From: Chitinophagaceae bacterium
GTDB lineage: Bacteria > Bacteroidota > Bacteroidia > Chitinophagales > UBA10324
Reading direction: 5' to 3'
Assembly: GCA_016717285.1 (NCBI GenBank)
Contig: JADKFU010000003.1
Coordinates: 1-64,000 of the forward strand
Length of the DNA: 64,000 nt
Positions 36,078 to 44,404 of the stretch are shown piece after piece. The stretch's first letter is position 1. The number at the start of each line of letters is the position of its first letter. A program made the translations under genes and the position numbers. The notes under the pieces were generated by a model. That model had not been told where the DNA came from. It searched no databases and saw only the letters and a program-made list of their open reading frames with translations.

Positions 36078-36098
36078 CCTAATTCCTAATTCTTAATT
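36078..36098. repeat. CCTAATT heptamer trio inside a gene end
   Basis: CCTAATT, CCTAATT, CTTAATT. Read on the minus strand these form the last codons and stop of the RlpA gene. Same unit as at 4980-5000. Confidence 0.8.
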
Positions 36099-36976
36099 CT
36101 CTGAAGCGTTGCCACCTGCATATTAGTGATGTTGTACACACCAATTTCAGGAATGGTATCAGAAGGATGAATAATATTCCCTGTAGTCCATTGCACTGCA
36201 CTCCTGCCTGTTGAAATCGTGAACTTCATCTCTTCATAATTCAGTAATTCATAATCACAATCCAGCAAATTTCCTGTTACACTAAACCTGCTGGTAAAAT
36301 GATTGCCGAATAATCCGCTCATGATATCGATGCCATTCCTTTCATCCAGTGAATAATATCCTTTCGAAGAATCACGCACCACCAATTCATAATTGCGCGG
36401 TATGGTATCATAAACAATCGTCCATGCGTAACGGTCTGCCGTTGAAGTTGGCTGAATGGAAAGTTTCATAGGCACATTTTGCTCCAGTCCACGTTCAGAA
36501 TATACTTTCAGAATTCCATCCCATTGACCAATCCAGTCTTTGGGAAATTGCATTTGATATGGATCAGAGAGTGGAGGCACAGGAAGATTGTTTAAGGCCA
36601 GGATTGGTTCAGGTTTTATTTCTTCCACTTTCACCATGGTCCAGCCGGAGTGTATAAAATCCAGTGAGTCTGCTGCAGCACGTGAAAGATCAATGATCCT
36701 GCTCTTTACATAAGGCCCGCGGTCATTCACCCGCACAACCACAGATTTATTGTTTTTAAGATTGGTTACTCTTAACAGTGTTCCGAATGGAAGCGTAAGA
36801 TGTGCGGCCGTAAGCTTTTTGTTTGAAAATATTTCTCCGTTTGCTGTCTTGCGTCCGTCAAATTTCGAAGCATAAAAAGAAGCGCGTCCGGTATGGGAAT
36901 ACAGCTTTTGAGCATTTGTACTGAAAGCACAATTGCATAATAAGAAACCCAACAATAATTTCCGGATGCCTTTCAT
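36086..36976 (-). CDS. rlpA: RlpA-like septal ring lytic transglycosylase-type protein
   Basis: A 296-residue exported protein with a double-psi beta-barrel. After the signal peptide (CAFSTNAQ) residues about 27-120 read GRASFYASKFDGRKTANGEIF, KKLTAAHLTLPFGTLLRVTNL and VVVRVNDRGPY, containing the Glu, His and Asp that form the RlpA active site and act on glycan strands lacking peptide stems. Instead of a SPOR domain the C-terminal 170 residues form a separate beta-rich region (WIGQWDGILKVYSERGL ... GRSAVQWTTGNI) that I do not recognise. The final residues RIKN-stop lie inside a CCTAATT repeat array, so this end may vary between strains. Confidence 0.85.
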   Translation of the reverse strand: MKGIRKLLLGFLLCNCAFSTNAQKLYSHTGRASFYASKFDGRKTANGEIFSNKKLTAAHLTLPFGTLLRVTNLKNNKSVVVRVNDRGPYVKSRIIDLSRAAADSLDFIHSGWTMVKVEEIKPEPILALNNLPVPPLSDPYQMQFPKDWIGQWDGILKVYSERGLEQNVPMKLSIQPTSTADRYAWTIVYDTIPRNYELVVRDSSKGYYSLDERNGIDIMSGLFGNHFTSRFSVTGNLLDCDYELLNYEEMKFTISTGRSAVQWTTGNIIHPSDTIPEIGVYNITNMQVATLQRIKN

Positions 36977-37221
36977 TCGATTTTACACTTTTATCTTATC
37001 AGGAAATTTCAAACAACCATTGTTCTTTCTCACAGGTAAGTTTTATACTACTAACCTGTTTCTTTAACACGAAAGAAAAGCTGATTGACTTTATTCACTT
37101 TGACACAGTGTTTACTGTAACTCATGATGATAAATATAGGGAAAAAGCTGAGAGGCAGGAATGGTGAGAAAATTTATTAAAGTTAGTTATGCAATCTTCT
37201 CTATGCGATAATATAATGGAC

Positions 37222-37668
37222 CTAGGAAAGGTCTGCTATTTTTTCTACGCGGAGCTGATGACGTCCTCCTTCAAAGGAAGTATGGAGAAATTCCTTCACC
37301 ATAGCTTTTGCTGCATCAAGAGAAACAAATCTTGCCGGAAGACAAATCACATTTGCATTGTTGTGCTGACGTGCGAGATGCGCGATTTCAACAGTCCAGC
37401 TTATCGCGGCACGAATCTGCAAATGTTTATTTGCTGTAATGGCCACTCCATTCGCACTTCCGCACAGGAGAATTCCTAATCCGGCCTCACCTTTTTCAAT
37501 AGCCTTACACAAAGGATGAACGAAATCAGGATAATCAACGGAAGCGGGAGAATCTGTTCCGAAATTGATTACAGTATACCCATCAGCTACAAGCCATTCA
37601 CGTAATGCTTCTTTGTATTCAAAACCGGCATGGTCACATCCAATTGCAAGTATTTCCTGATTATTCAT
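37222..37668 (-). CDS. rpiB: Ribose-5-phosphate isomerase B
   Basis: A 148-residue enzyme interconverting ribulose-5-phosphate and ribose-5-phosphate in the pentose phosphate pathway. It has the RpiB layout: IGCDHAGFEYKEAL near the start, NFGTDSPASVDYPDFVHPL (phosphate and sugar contacts), and GILLCGSANGVAITANKH with the catalytic Cys at about 69, followed by NNANVICLPARFV. The Bacteroidota form CGSxNGVA replaces the CGTGIG of Proteobacteria. Same strand as tatC, 53 bp downstream of it. Confidence 0.96.
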   Translation of the reverse strand: MNNQEILAIGCDHAGFEYKEALREWLVADGYTVINFGTDSPASVDYPDFVHPLCKAIEKGEAGLGILLCGSANGVAITANKHLQIRAAISWTVEIAHLARQHNNANVICLPARFVSLDAAKAMVKEFLHTSFEGGRHQLRVEKIADLS

Positions 37669-37721
37669 GGCTCATCACTTTGAATCAAAATTAGTATAAG
37701 ATTTTTTATTCGCTATGCTGT

Positions 37722-38588
37722 TTAATTTTCATCTCCCAATTCTTCCTGCTCCTGACTTCTTATTTTGTTGCGCGCTACTTTTCTTGAAATAATAATTCCA
37801 ATCTCAAACAATCCATACAATGGCACTGCAACCAGTGTTTGACTAAACATATCAGGTGAAGGTGTGATGACAGCAGCCACGAGTAAAATAATCACCAACG
37901 CCATTTTGCGGTACTGCGACAATAATTCATGAGTTGTTAATCCAACTTTAGCCAGAAAATATATCAGCAATGGAAACTCAAAAACCAATCCGCAGGAAAA
38001 ACTTAAACCGGTTACCGTATCGATGTACGAAGAGAGATTGATATTGTTTTTCACTTCTTCACTCACCTGGTAAGATCCCAGAAAGTTGACAGTGAATGGA
38101 ACGATGAGATAATATCCAAACAAAACTCCCAGGTAAAAAAGCATTGATGCCGCAACTACAGCGCCTGAAGCTTGCCTTTGTTCTCCTTCAAATAAAGCAG
38201 GTTTCACAAATCTCCAGAACTCCCAGAAAATATAGGGAAATGTGAAGATGAGGCCCAACACAAATGCAATCTGCAAATGAATCATAAATTGCGCAGACAG
38301 ATCAATATTGGTAAGCGTAAATGAAATTTCTGTGGTACATAATCCACTCCAATGCAGCAGGTCTCCGAGTTGACACATTATTTTGTACGTCCAGAAATCC
38401 GGATTCTTAGGGGCTAATATTACCTGGTCGAATATAAATGACTTGTTGAGAAATAAAACGATACCGACAACAACGATCGCGAGTAAAGACCGGATGATAT
38501 GCCATCGAAGTTCTTCGAGGTGTTCGAGAAACGACATTTCCGCATCGGAGCCTCCTCTGCGTTTTATAAACCCATCAAGCCAGGCCAT
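37722..38588 (-). CDS. tatC: Sec-independent protein translocase TatC
   Basis: A 288-residue inner-membrane receptor of the twin-arginine pathway, which exports folded proteins. The cytoplasmic N terminus holds MSFLEHLEELRWHIIRSL, the signal-peptide binding segment with conserved Glu residues. Six transmembrane helices follow, with a long periplasmic insertion after helix 1 (APKNPDFWTYKIM...), FTFPYIFWEFWRFVKPALFEGE between helices 2 and 3, and PSPDMFSQTLVAVPLYGLFE in the last third. TatA/B genes are not in the window. Confidence 0.95.
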   Translation of the reverse strand: MAWLDGFIKRRGGSDAEMSFLEHLEELRWHIIRSLLAIVVVGIVLFLNKSFIFDQVILAPKNPDFWTYKIMCQLGDLLHWSGLCTTEISFTLTNIDLSAQFMIHLQIAFVLGLIFTFPYIFWEFWRFVKPALFEGEQRQASGAVVAASMLFYLGVLFGYYLIVPFTVNFLGSYQVSEEVKNNINLSSYIDTVTGLSFSCGLVFEFPLLIYFLAKVGLTTHELLSQYRKMALVIILLVAAVITPSPDMFSQTLVAVPLYGLFEIGIIISRKVARNKIRSQEQEELGDEN

Positions 38589-38662
38589 GAAAAATATTAG
38601 CTGTTATAACACTGTACATTTATGAACCACTTGTAACCAGAAGCCATCTCCAAATTGATAGG

Positions 38663-38764
38663 TCATGCTGAATTTATTTCCCGAAGGATCATGGGGACAG
38701 CATCTGCCATATCCCTGAGATTCCGTCCACAGGATCTTTTGGAAAACAAGTTCGGAATGACCTC
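38663..38764. repeat. REP-like imperfect inverted repeat, copy 2
   Basis: GGTCATGCTGAATTT (38663-38677) and AAGTTCGGAATGACC (38750-38764) are inverted with three mismatches. The inner text (gaatttattt...gaaggat...acagcatctg) matches copy 1 at 1047-1127. Confidence 0.65.
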
Positions 38765-38831
38765 GCTATTTTGGCTTTTTTAAGATGACTTCCAATCCAC
38801 GTCAGCAAATTCCCCTCACTGTTTCTGCATT

Positions 38832-39791
38832 TCAATTTCCCAAAATCTTCATCAACTCATCCAGTCGTGGCGAAAGAATAATCTCTGTTCTCCTGTTCTT
38901 TGATTTTCCTTCCGGAGAACTATTTGAAGCAACCGGAAAATATTCACCTCTGCCTGATGCGGTTATTTGTTTTGGATCAACTCCACTTTCTGTCAGTATC
39001 CTGATGATGCTGGTGGCGCGTAAAACACTCAGGTCCCAATTATCTTTTAAGGCGCCGGTTCCGGCAAGAGGTACATTATCCGTATGACCTTCCACATCAA
39101 TCGCAAGATCCGGATTTTGTTTTAACACTGCTGCAAGTTTTTTTAAGGCATCTACGCCTTTTGGATCGACGGCTGTACTGCCTGATTTGAATAACAGTTT
39201 TTCAGCCATTGAAACATATACTTTTCCATTACGCTGCTCCACAGTCAAATCACTTTTTTCAAAGCCGAGCAAGGCTTTATTCAATTGCGCTTTCAATGCA
39301 GATGCAGCGGAATCTTTCTGTTGAAGCAGCGATTGTAACTCCGAAAGTTTTTGTTCCCGTGCTGTCAGGTTTCGTTGTAAAGAATCCAGTTCCTTTCCTT
39401 TGATGTACAAATCCTGTTGCTTTTTTTTCAGCGAATCATTCAGTGCCAATCTTTCGGAAGAAGTTTTCGAAACAAGCAATTGATTTTGCTGAATGGCTTG
39501 TTCATATAATTCATTGATGTCTTTGTTCAGGCCCTCTGCTTTACGAAATTTTTCGCCCATATATGCAGTGTCACCCGCCAGCTTCTTCACCTGGTCATTG
39601 GCTTCATTCACTTTTTCCGTCAACATTTTAACCTGGCTGCTTTCATCGTCCAGTTGTTTGCGCATGCTGCTGTTTTCATCCATCAGTCTACTGTTGAGCG
39701 CATTAGCGTCTTCCAGTTTTTTAGCAGGCACACAGGCATTGAGCAGGCATATCATTACCAGTAAAATAGCAGTCCATCTGAATTTCATCAT
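38832..39791 (-). CDS. OmpA family lipoprotein with coiled coil
   Basis: A 319-residue peptidoglycan-binding outer-membrane lipoprotein. The signal sequence ends LLNACVP with lipid Cys at about 20. Residues about 25-175 are predicted coiled coil with heptad-rich E/K/Q/L content and many SLQ/LND segments. The C-terminal OmpA domain (about 185-310) contains LLFKSGSTAVDPKGVDALKKL, IDVEGHTDNVP, NWDLSVLRATSI and KNRRTEIIL, including the Asp and Arg that contact diaminopimelate. Its place among Pal/OmpA proteins suggests cell-wall anchoring; the long coiled coil would span the periplasm. Confidence 0.93.
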   Translation of the reverse strand: MMKFRWTAILLVMICLLNACVPAKKLEDANALNSRLMDENSSMRKQLDDESSQVKMLTEKVNEANDQVKKLAGDTAYMGEKFRKAEGLNKDINELYEQAIQQNQLLVSKTSSERLALNDSLKKKQQDLYIKGKELDSLQRNLTAREQKLSELQSLLQQKDSAASALKAQLNKALLGFEKSDLTVEQRNGKVYVSMAEKLLFKSGSTAVDPKGVDALKKLAAVLKQNPDLAIDVEGHTDNVPLAGTGALKDNWDLSVLRATSIIRILTESGVDPKQITASGRGEYFPVASNSSPEGKSKNRRTEIILSPRLDELMKILGN

Positions 39792-39968
39792 ACTTGTTTT
39801 TTAAGCGTCCGAAATTACAACAAATCGTTGCGAACAAAATTTTCATACTAACAATCCACTTTGTGGAAAAGATAGATGATCACCAAACGGGTCAACTTGC
39901 TGCCATTTCAGAATAAAAAAAACGCTCTGTGGTCCTCTTAAATACAAATAGCATTTCCATTAATGAAC

Positions 39969-39995
39969 AAAGCCACCCCGTAATGGGATGGCTTT
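39969..39995 (-). terminator. Hairpin terminator after the M43 metalloprotease gene
   Basis: AAAGCCA...CCC and GGG...TGGCTTT form a stem with one bulge 20 bases past the stop codon at 40016. Followed on the minus strand by a modest T-rich run. Confidence 0.6.
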
Positions 39996-40015
39996 GTATT
40001 TAATTTCAATAAAAT

Positions 40016-41932
40016 TTATTTATCTACACTGAATTTCATACGGCTGGTTTCGCTTCCATTGCGAACCTCAAACACATAAACGCCGGTAGCGATATTGTTG
40101 ATGTTAACACTGTAAGAGTTACTGCCTTCATTAGCATATGTTGCCTGATTGAAAATCACTTTACCCAAAAGGTCGTAAGCAATCAGCTGTACTGAAGCAT
40201 CAGATGCGCTGTTGTACTCAACTACCATGTTTCCATTGGAAGGATTAGGGTAGATGTTGGTCATTTCACCACCAATTTTTGCAGCAGCAATTTCAACAGT
40301 ACGGAAAGGTGAACTACTGATTGAAGCTGTGAGTGCATAGCAAGTAGTTGCATTAAAAGCACCACTTGCAGGGTAAACTCTCACTTTGTAAGTTCCTACA
40401 GCAGCAGCATTCTTGATAATCAATTCGTCTGTGGTACCTGTCTTTTTCGATGCAACGATTTTTACACCACTTGGGTCATAAAGATCGAGGTTATAATTAG
40501 CAGGTAAGGAAGTGAGTAATACCTGGATGTTAGGCTCTGAAACGGTGTTTGCAAAACTGAAGAAATCCTTATCAGTTGAAACAGGAATCAAAGCATTAAT
40601 AGTTACACCAGGTGTAATTGGTTTTGCACTTCCTAAATTGTTATTGGCTTCATAAACATCAGTGCAAGTTGGTGCTGTTGTAGTAAAGTTGGTAGAAGCA
40701 GAAAATGCGCTGGTTGAACTGTTTGCGCAAGCTGACTGCACTTGAAATTCGTATTGCGTTGAAGCGGTAAGACCACTAACAGCCACTGAAGTCGTAGCAG
40801 AAGTTGTAGTCGACCAGGTACCTGAGCTTGTTGGTTTGTATTGAATATTGTAGCTAAGAGCACCGGTAGCAGCACTCCAGTTTAAAGTAGCACCTGAAGT
40901 TGTAACAGCAGTCGCACTCAAACCTGCAGGTACATTACATGTGCCCCCTCCGCCTGGAGTTACACAACCTTGTGAAGATGCAAGTGAAGCACGGGAACCG
41001 CCTGGAGCTAACACTGCCTGCATCCTGGTTTTTTGACCTAATGTAAATAAATTCATGCAGCCATCATCCGTGTAATCCATGTAGTTGGAATACATGTCAC
41101 CATTAGGACCATTGGTGCAACTAATGCGGATTGTAGGAAGCGGGCAACCATAATTTTCATCGGCCTGATTTGGTGTATCAGCCACCTGGTCAGAACCATT
41201 ACAACCTGTTCCATCATCACCCCAAATATGATAAAGATTTAACCAGTGACCCACTTCATGGGTTCCTGACCGGCCTAACTGGTAAGGAGCAGTTGCTCCA
41301 ATGTCACCGGTATATTTGTAGTGAAGCACTACACCATCCGTGTTGGCAGGGCCACCAGGGAATTGTGCATATCCAAGCAAAGAAGCTCCCAGATCGCATA
41401 CCCAGATATTGAGGTATTTTGTACGATCCCATGCATCATGTCCACCTTGTGCTGCAAACTTTACATTGTTGTTTGATGAGAAAGAAGTCTTGGTAGTAGA
41501 GGTGCGGGTGATACCTGTTGTTGCAACTCCTGAAGGATCTTGTGCGGCAAGACAGAAATTTATTTCGCAATCTGCAGCAACACCTAAAAAGGCCGCCGGA
41601 GTTTCATTCACATCCGGATTCAAACGACGGTAATCTTCATTTAAAACATCAATCTGAGAAATAACCTTTGCATCAGAAATGTTTTCAGCAGTGGTATTGT
41701 AAACAACGTGAACTACTACAGGAATGGTGTAAACAGTGCGGGTTCCTGTGGGATTAGCCTGGATAAATTGATTGGTGAATTCATCGAGTTGTTGCAACGA
41801 TTCTCTGTATCCTGGATTTTCCTGAAACAGTTGTTGCATAACTTCAGTTGTACCACAACGATTGAGTTGTTGGGAAAAGGCTGAAGAAGCCATCATAGCA
41901 ATGACAGCAGTGAGTAAAAAGATTTTTCTCAT
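40016..41932 (-). CDS. T9SS-exported M43-type metalloprotease
   Basis: A 638-residue secreted zinc protease of the pappalysin/cytophagalysin group. The signal peptide ends SAFSQ. The zinc site HEVGHWLNLYH with following IWGDDG lies at about residues 225-240, and the Met-turn region is in NYMDYTDDGCMNLFT. A fibronectin type III domain follows (VPAGLSATAVTTSGATLNWSAA ... YEFQVQSAC), then a prepeptidase-type beta domain (DVYEANNNLGSAKPI, NYNLDLYDPSG), and finally a type A T9SS sorting domain (TNIYPNPSNGNMVVEY ... TGVYVFEVRNGSE). Expected to act on extracellular protein. Confidence 0.93.
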   Translation of the reverse strand: MRKIFLLTAVIAMMASSAFSQQLNRCGTTEVMQQLFQENPGYRESLQQLDEFTNQFIQANPTGTRTVYTIPVVVHVVYNTTAENISDAKVISQIDVLNEDYRRLNPDVNETPAAFLGVAADCEINFCLAAQDPSGVATTGITRTSTTKTSFSSNNNVKFAAQGGHDAWDRTKYLNIWVCDLGASLLGYAQFPGGPANTDGVVLHYKYTGDIGATAPYQLGRSGTHEVGHWLNLYHIWGDDGTGCNGSDQVADTPNQADENYGCPLPTIRISCTNGPNGDMYSNYMDYTDDGCMNLFTLGQKTRMQAVLAPGGSRASLASSQGCVTPGGGGTCNVPAGLSATAVTTSGATLNWSAATGALSYNIQYKPTSSGTWSTTTSATTSVAVSGLTASTQYEFQVQSACANSSTSAFSASTNFTTTAPTCTDVYEANNNLGSAKPITPGVTINALIPVSTDKDFFSFANTVSEPNIQVLLTSLPANYNLDLYDPSGVKIVASKKTGTTDELIIKNAAAVGTYKVRVYPASGAFNATTCYALTASISSSPFRTVEIAAAKIGGEMTNIYPNPSNGNMVVEYNSASDASVQLIAYDLLGKVIFNQATYANEGSNSYSVNINNIATGVYVFEVRNGSETSRMKFSVDK

Positions 41933-42057
41933 TGATTGTTAAGGGGGTTTGAAAAGTGATTAATTAGATTGGAGACTATTGAAAACGAGGGCGTAAACTT
42001 ATATAAGTTATACTGAAAGAAAAAATTTATTTTGCCCCTTATTTAGGACACTTTACC

Positions 42058-43425
42058 ATGGCAACAACCAGAACACTTTTTCTTTGCCAAAACTGTGGCG
42101 CCCAGTCTCCCAAATGGATCGGCAAATGTCCATCCTGCGGTGAGTGGAACACCTATGTAGAAGAAGTGATCAAGAAAGAATTAAAAGCTGCTCCCTGGCG
42201 AAAGAAAGAAAGGGGTTTGAAAGAATTGCGTCCGCAAAGGATAGATGAAATCAGCAATGAACTTAATAAACGATTTATTACACCCGATGAGGAGATAAAC
42301 AGGGTTTTAGGTGGTGGAATTGTTGCCGGCTCCATTATTCTGATTGGTGGTGAACCGGGATTTGGCAAATCAACACTCTTATTACAACTAGCCCTGCGCC
42401 TGAATGGCAAGAAAGTGCTTTATATATCAGGAGAAGAAAGTGAACAGCAGATAAAACTTCGTTCTGAAAGATTGGAGCAGCAAAACACGGATTGTTATGT
42501 GCTCACGGAAACGAACACCGAAAATATTTTTTTCCAGATTGCTGCCCTTGAACCTGATATTCTGATTATTGATTCGATTCAAACCATGCAAACTCCGTCT
42601 ATTGATGCTACGGCCGGAAGTGTTTCACAGGTTCGCGAATGTACCAATGAGTTTTTGCGCTATGCTAAAGAATCAGGCACTCCTGTTTTCCTGATCGGTC
42701 ACATTACCAAAGAAGGCACGCTGGCCGGACCTAAAGTGCTGGAACATATGGTGGATACGGTATTGCAACTGGAAGGAGACCGGCATTATGCCTACCGGAT
42801 TTTGCGAACCATTAAAAACCGGTATGGTTCAGCTTCTGAGTTGGGCATCTACGAATTGACAGCAGCAGGTATGCGGGAAGTGCGCAATGCTTCTGAATTA
42901 TTGATCACGCAAAGGGACGAAGCAGTGAGTGGTATCGCCATTGCTTCCATGATGGAAGGCATCCGGCCGATGCTGATTGAAACGCAGGCTCTTGTTACGC
43001 CTTCTGTTTATGGAACGCCACAACGCACCTCTACAGGTTTCGATTTACGAAGAATGAATATGTTGCTGGCCGTTTTGGAAAAAAGGTGCGGCTTTCATTT
43101 TGGAGTGAAAGATGTTTTTCTCAACATCGCCGGCGGGTTGCGTGTAGAAGATCCCGCAATTGACCTTGCAGTGGTAGCGGCTCTTTTATCTTCCTACGAA
43201 GACGTTCCGATACAGAATAATTATAGTTTTTCGGGAGAAGTGGGACTTTCAGGAGAAATCCGCGCCGTAAACCGCATTGAACAGCGCATCAGTGAAGCGG
43301 ATAAATTAGGGTTGCAAAAAATATTTGTTTCGAAATACAATCGAAAAGGTCTGGATGTTTCCAAATATGCTATCGAAGTTAACTGGGTGGGTAAAGTGGA
43401 AGAAATTATTCAACGGCTGATCTGA
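42058..43425 (+). CDS. radA: DNA repair protein RadA
   Basis: A 455-residue RecA-related ATPase that promotes branch migration during recombinational repair. It has an N-terminal C4 zinc finger (Cys10, 13, 24, 27), a Walker A GEPGFGKST at 98-106, Walker B ILIIDSIQTM, the RadA-specific KNRYGSASE motif (usually KNRFGS), and a C-terminal Lon-protease-like domain without the protease dyad (ending GLQKIFVSKYNRKG). The plus-strand gene ends against a strong bidirectional terminator. Confidence 0.97.
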   Translation: MATTRTLFLCQNCGAQSPKWIGKCPSCGEWNTYVEEVIKKELKAAPWRKKERGLKELRPQRIDEISNELNKRFITPDEEINRVLGGGIVAGSIILIGGEPGFGKSTLLLQLALRLNGKKVLYISGEESEQQIKLRSERLEQQNTDCYVLTETNTENIFFQIAALEPDILIIDSIQTMQTPSIDATAGSVSQVRECTNEFLRYAKESGTPVFLIGHITKEGTLAGPKVLEHMVDTVLQLEGDRHYAYRILRTIKNRYGSASELGIYELTAAGMREVRNASELLITQRDEAVSGIAIASMMEGIRPMLIETQALVTPSVYGTPQRTSTGFDLRRMNMLLAVLEKRCGFHFGVKDVFLNIAGGLRVEDPAIDLAVVAALLSSYEDVPIQNNYSFSGEVGLSGEIRAVNRIEQRISEADKLGLQKIFVSKYNRKGLDVSKYAIEVNWVGKVEEIIQRLI

Positions 43426-43440
43426 TCCTGTAACCGCATA

Positions 43441-43475
43441 AAAAAAGCTGCCGGCAACAGGCTGGCAGCTTTTTT
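43441..43475. terminator. Bidirectional rho-independent terminator
   Basis: AAAAAAGCTGCC and GGCAGCTTTTTT form a perfect 12-bp stem with U-runs in both directions. It lies between the convergent radA (ends 43425) and the T9SS gene (ends 43492) and should serve both. Confidence 0.93.
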
Positions 43476-43491
43476 AACCGATAGTGATTAT

Positions 43492-44349
43492 TTATTTACG
43501 AATGGCAATTTTCTGAGTATACAATTCGCCACCATTGATTACAGTAACTCCGTAAATACCAAATGCCAGATCTGATACATCAATCTGTGTTGATGACTCG
43601 GTGAGCTTCAGCTTCTTTACCTGTTCTCCCATCATATTGGTCATCACCAGGGTAGCATTTTCTATTTTCTGACTGAAAAGCATTGCGTTCACCACACCAT
43701 CATAGGCAAAAATCTTTACCGGTTGTGCTGTTGGAGTAACATGCACCAGCGTCGGATCACCTTGTCCGGCAAACAGTCCCTCATTTGCATTTGGGTTATA
43801 GGCAATATCCTTTATCGTAAATGAATTGACGATGCTTGACACATCCAAACGTGCCCATCCATAAAATTTGTTTGTGCCGATTTTAAAGCGAAGCGGTAAG
43901 TAACGGTCTTCAACACCATACCACTTTCCGTACACAACATATAATGAACTATATCCTGGTAAAACGGCTCCGGAACCCATTGTTTGCGAAGCTGCATTTT
44001 GCCATGGAATATTTGCATCGATCATTTCGCCGGCTACCATGGCATAAGGATAATTATAAGCTCCCTGATGCGTGCCTCCAATTGAAGCGTTGTAAGGTTT
44101 AGCGAAGACTTTATTTAAGGAATTACCTCCTGCTGAAGTGCTGTGAAGCAAACCAATGGTAAAGTCGTTGGATCCATTGTTGTCAAGATCAATCATGTAA
44201 ACGGAACCGCTCTGATCAACAGTTACGTCAGGATCAATATCAGTATAAAGTGCCTGTGCATTGGCGGTTCCAGCCACAGCTATAACAGATCCTGCCATTG
44301 CAGAATAAGAGGTTAACTTTCTTAAGAGGGTAGCATTTTCCTTTTTCAT
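43492..44349 (-). CDS. Secreted protein with T9SS sorting domain, unknown function
   Basis: A 285-residue protein. ATG at 44349 starts MKKENATLLRKLTSYSAMAGSV, a signal sequence ending GTANAQ. The mature part has DIDPDVTVDQSGSVYMIDLDNNGSNDFTIG (a calcium-binding-like DxDxDG segment) and YYWARLDV-like beta strands (KFYGWARLDVSSIVNS), resembling proteins often described as having a T9SS type A domain. The last 80 residues (VKIFAYDGVVNAMLFSQKIEN ... LAFGIYGVTVINGGE ... TQKIAIRK) form that domain. No catalytic motif recognised. The bidirectional terminator at 43441-43475 follows. Confidence 0.83.
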   Translation of the reverse strand: MKKENATLLRKLTSYSAMAGSVIAVAGTANAQALYTDIDPDVTVDQSGSVYMIDLDNNGSNDFTIGLLHSTSAGGNSLNKVFAKPYNASIGGTHQGAYNYPYAMVAGEMIDANIPWQNAASQTMGSGAVLPGYSSLYVVYGKWYGVEDRYLPLRFKIGTNKFYGWARLDVSSIVNSFTIKDIAYNPNANEGLFAGQGDPTLVHVTPTAQPVKIFAYDGVVNAMLFSQKIENATLVMTNMMGEQVKKLKLTESSTQIDVSDLAFGIYGVTVINGGELYTQKIAIRK

Positions 44350-44404
44350 AGACAAAGAGTTTGGCTCAAATGTAAATTAATTTTTCATTCAGCATGAATA
44401 GGTG

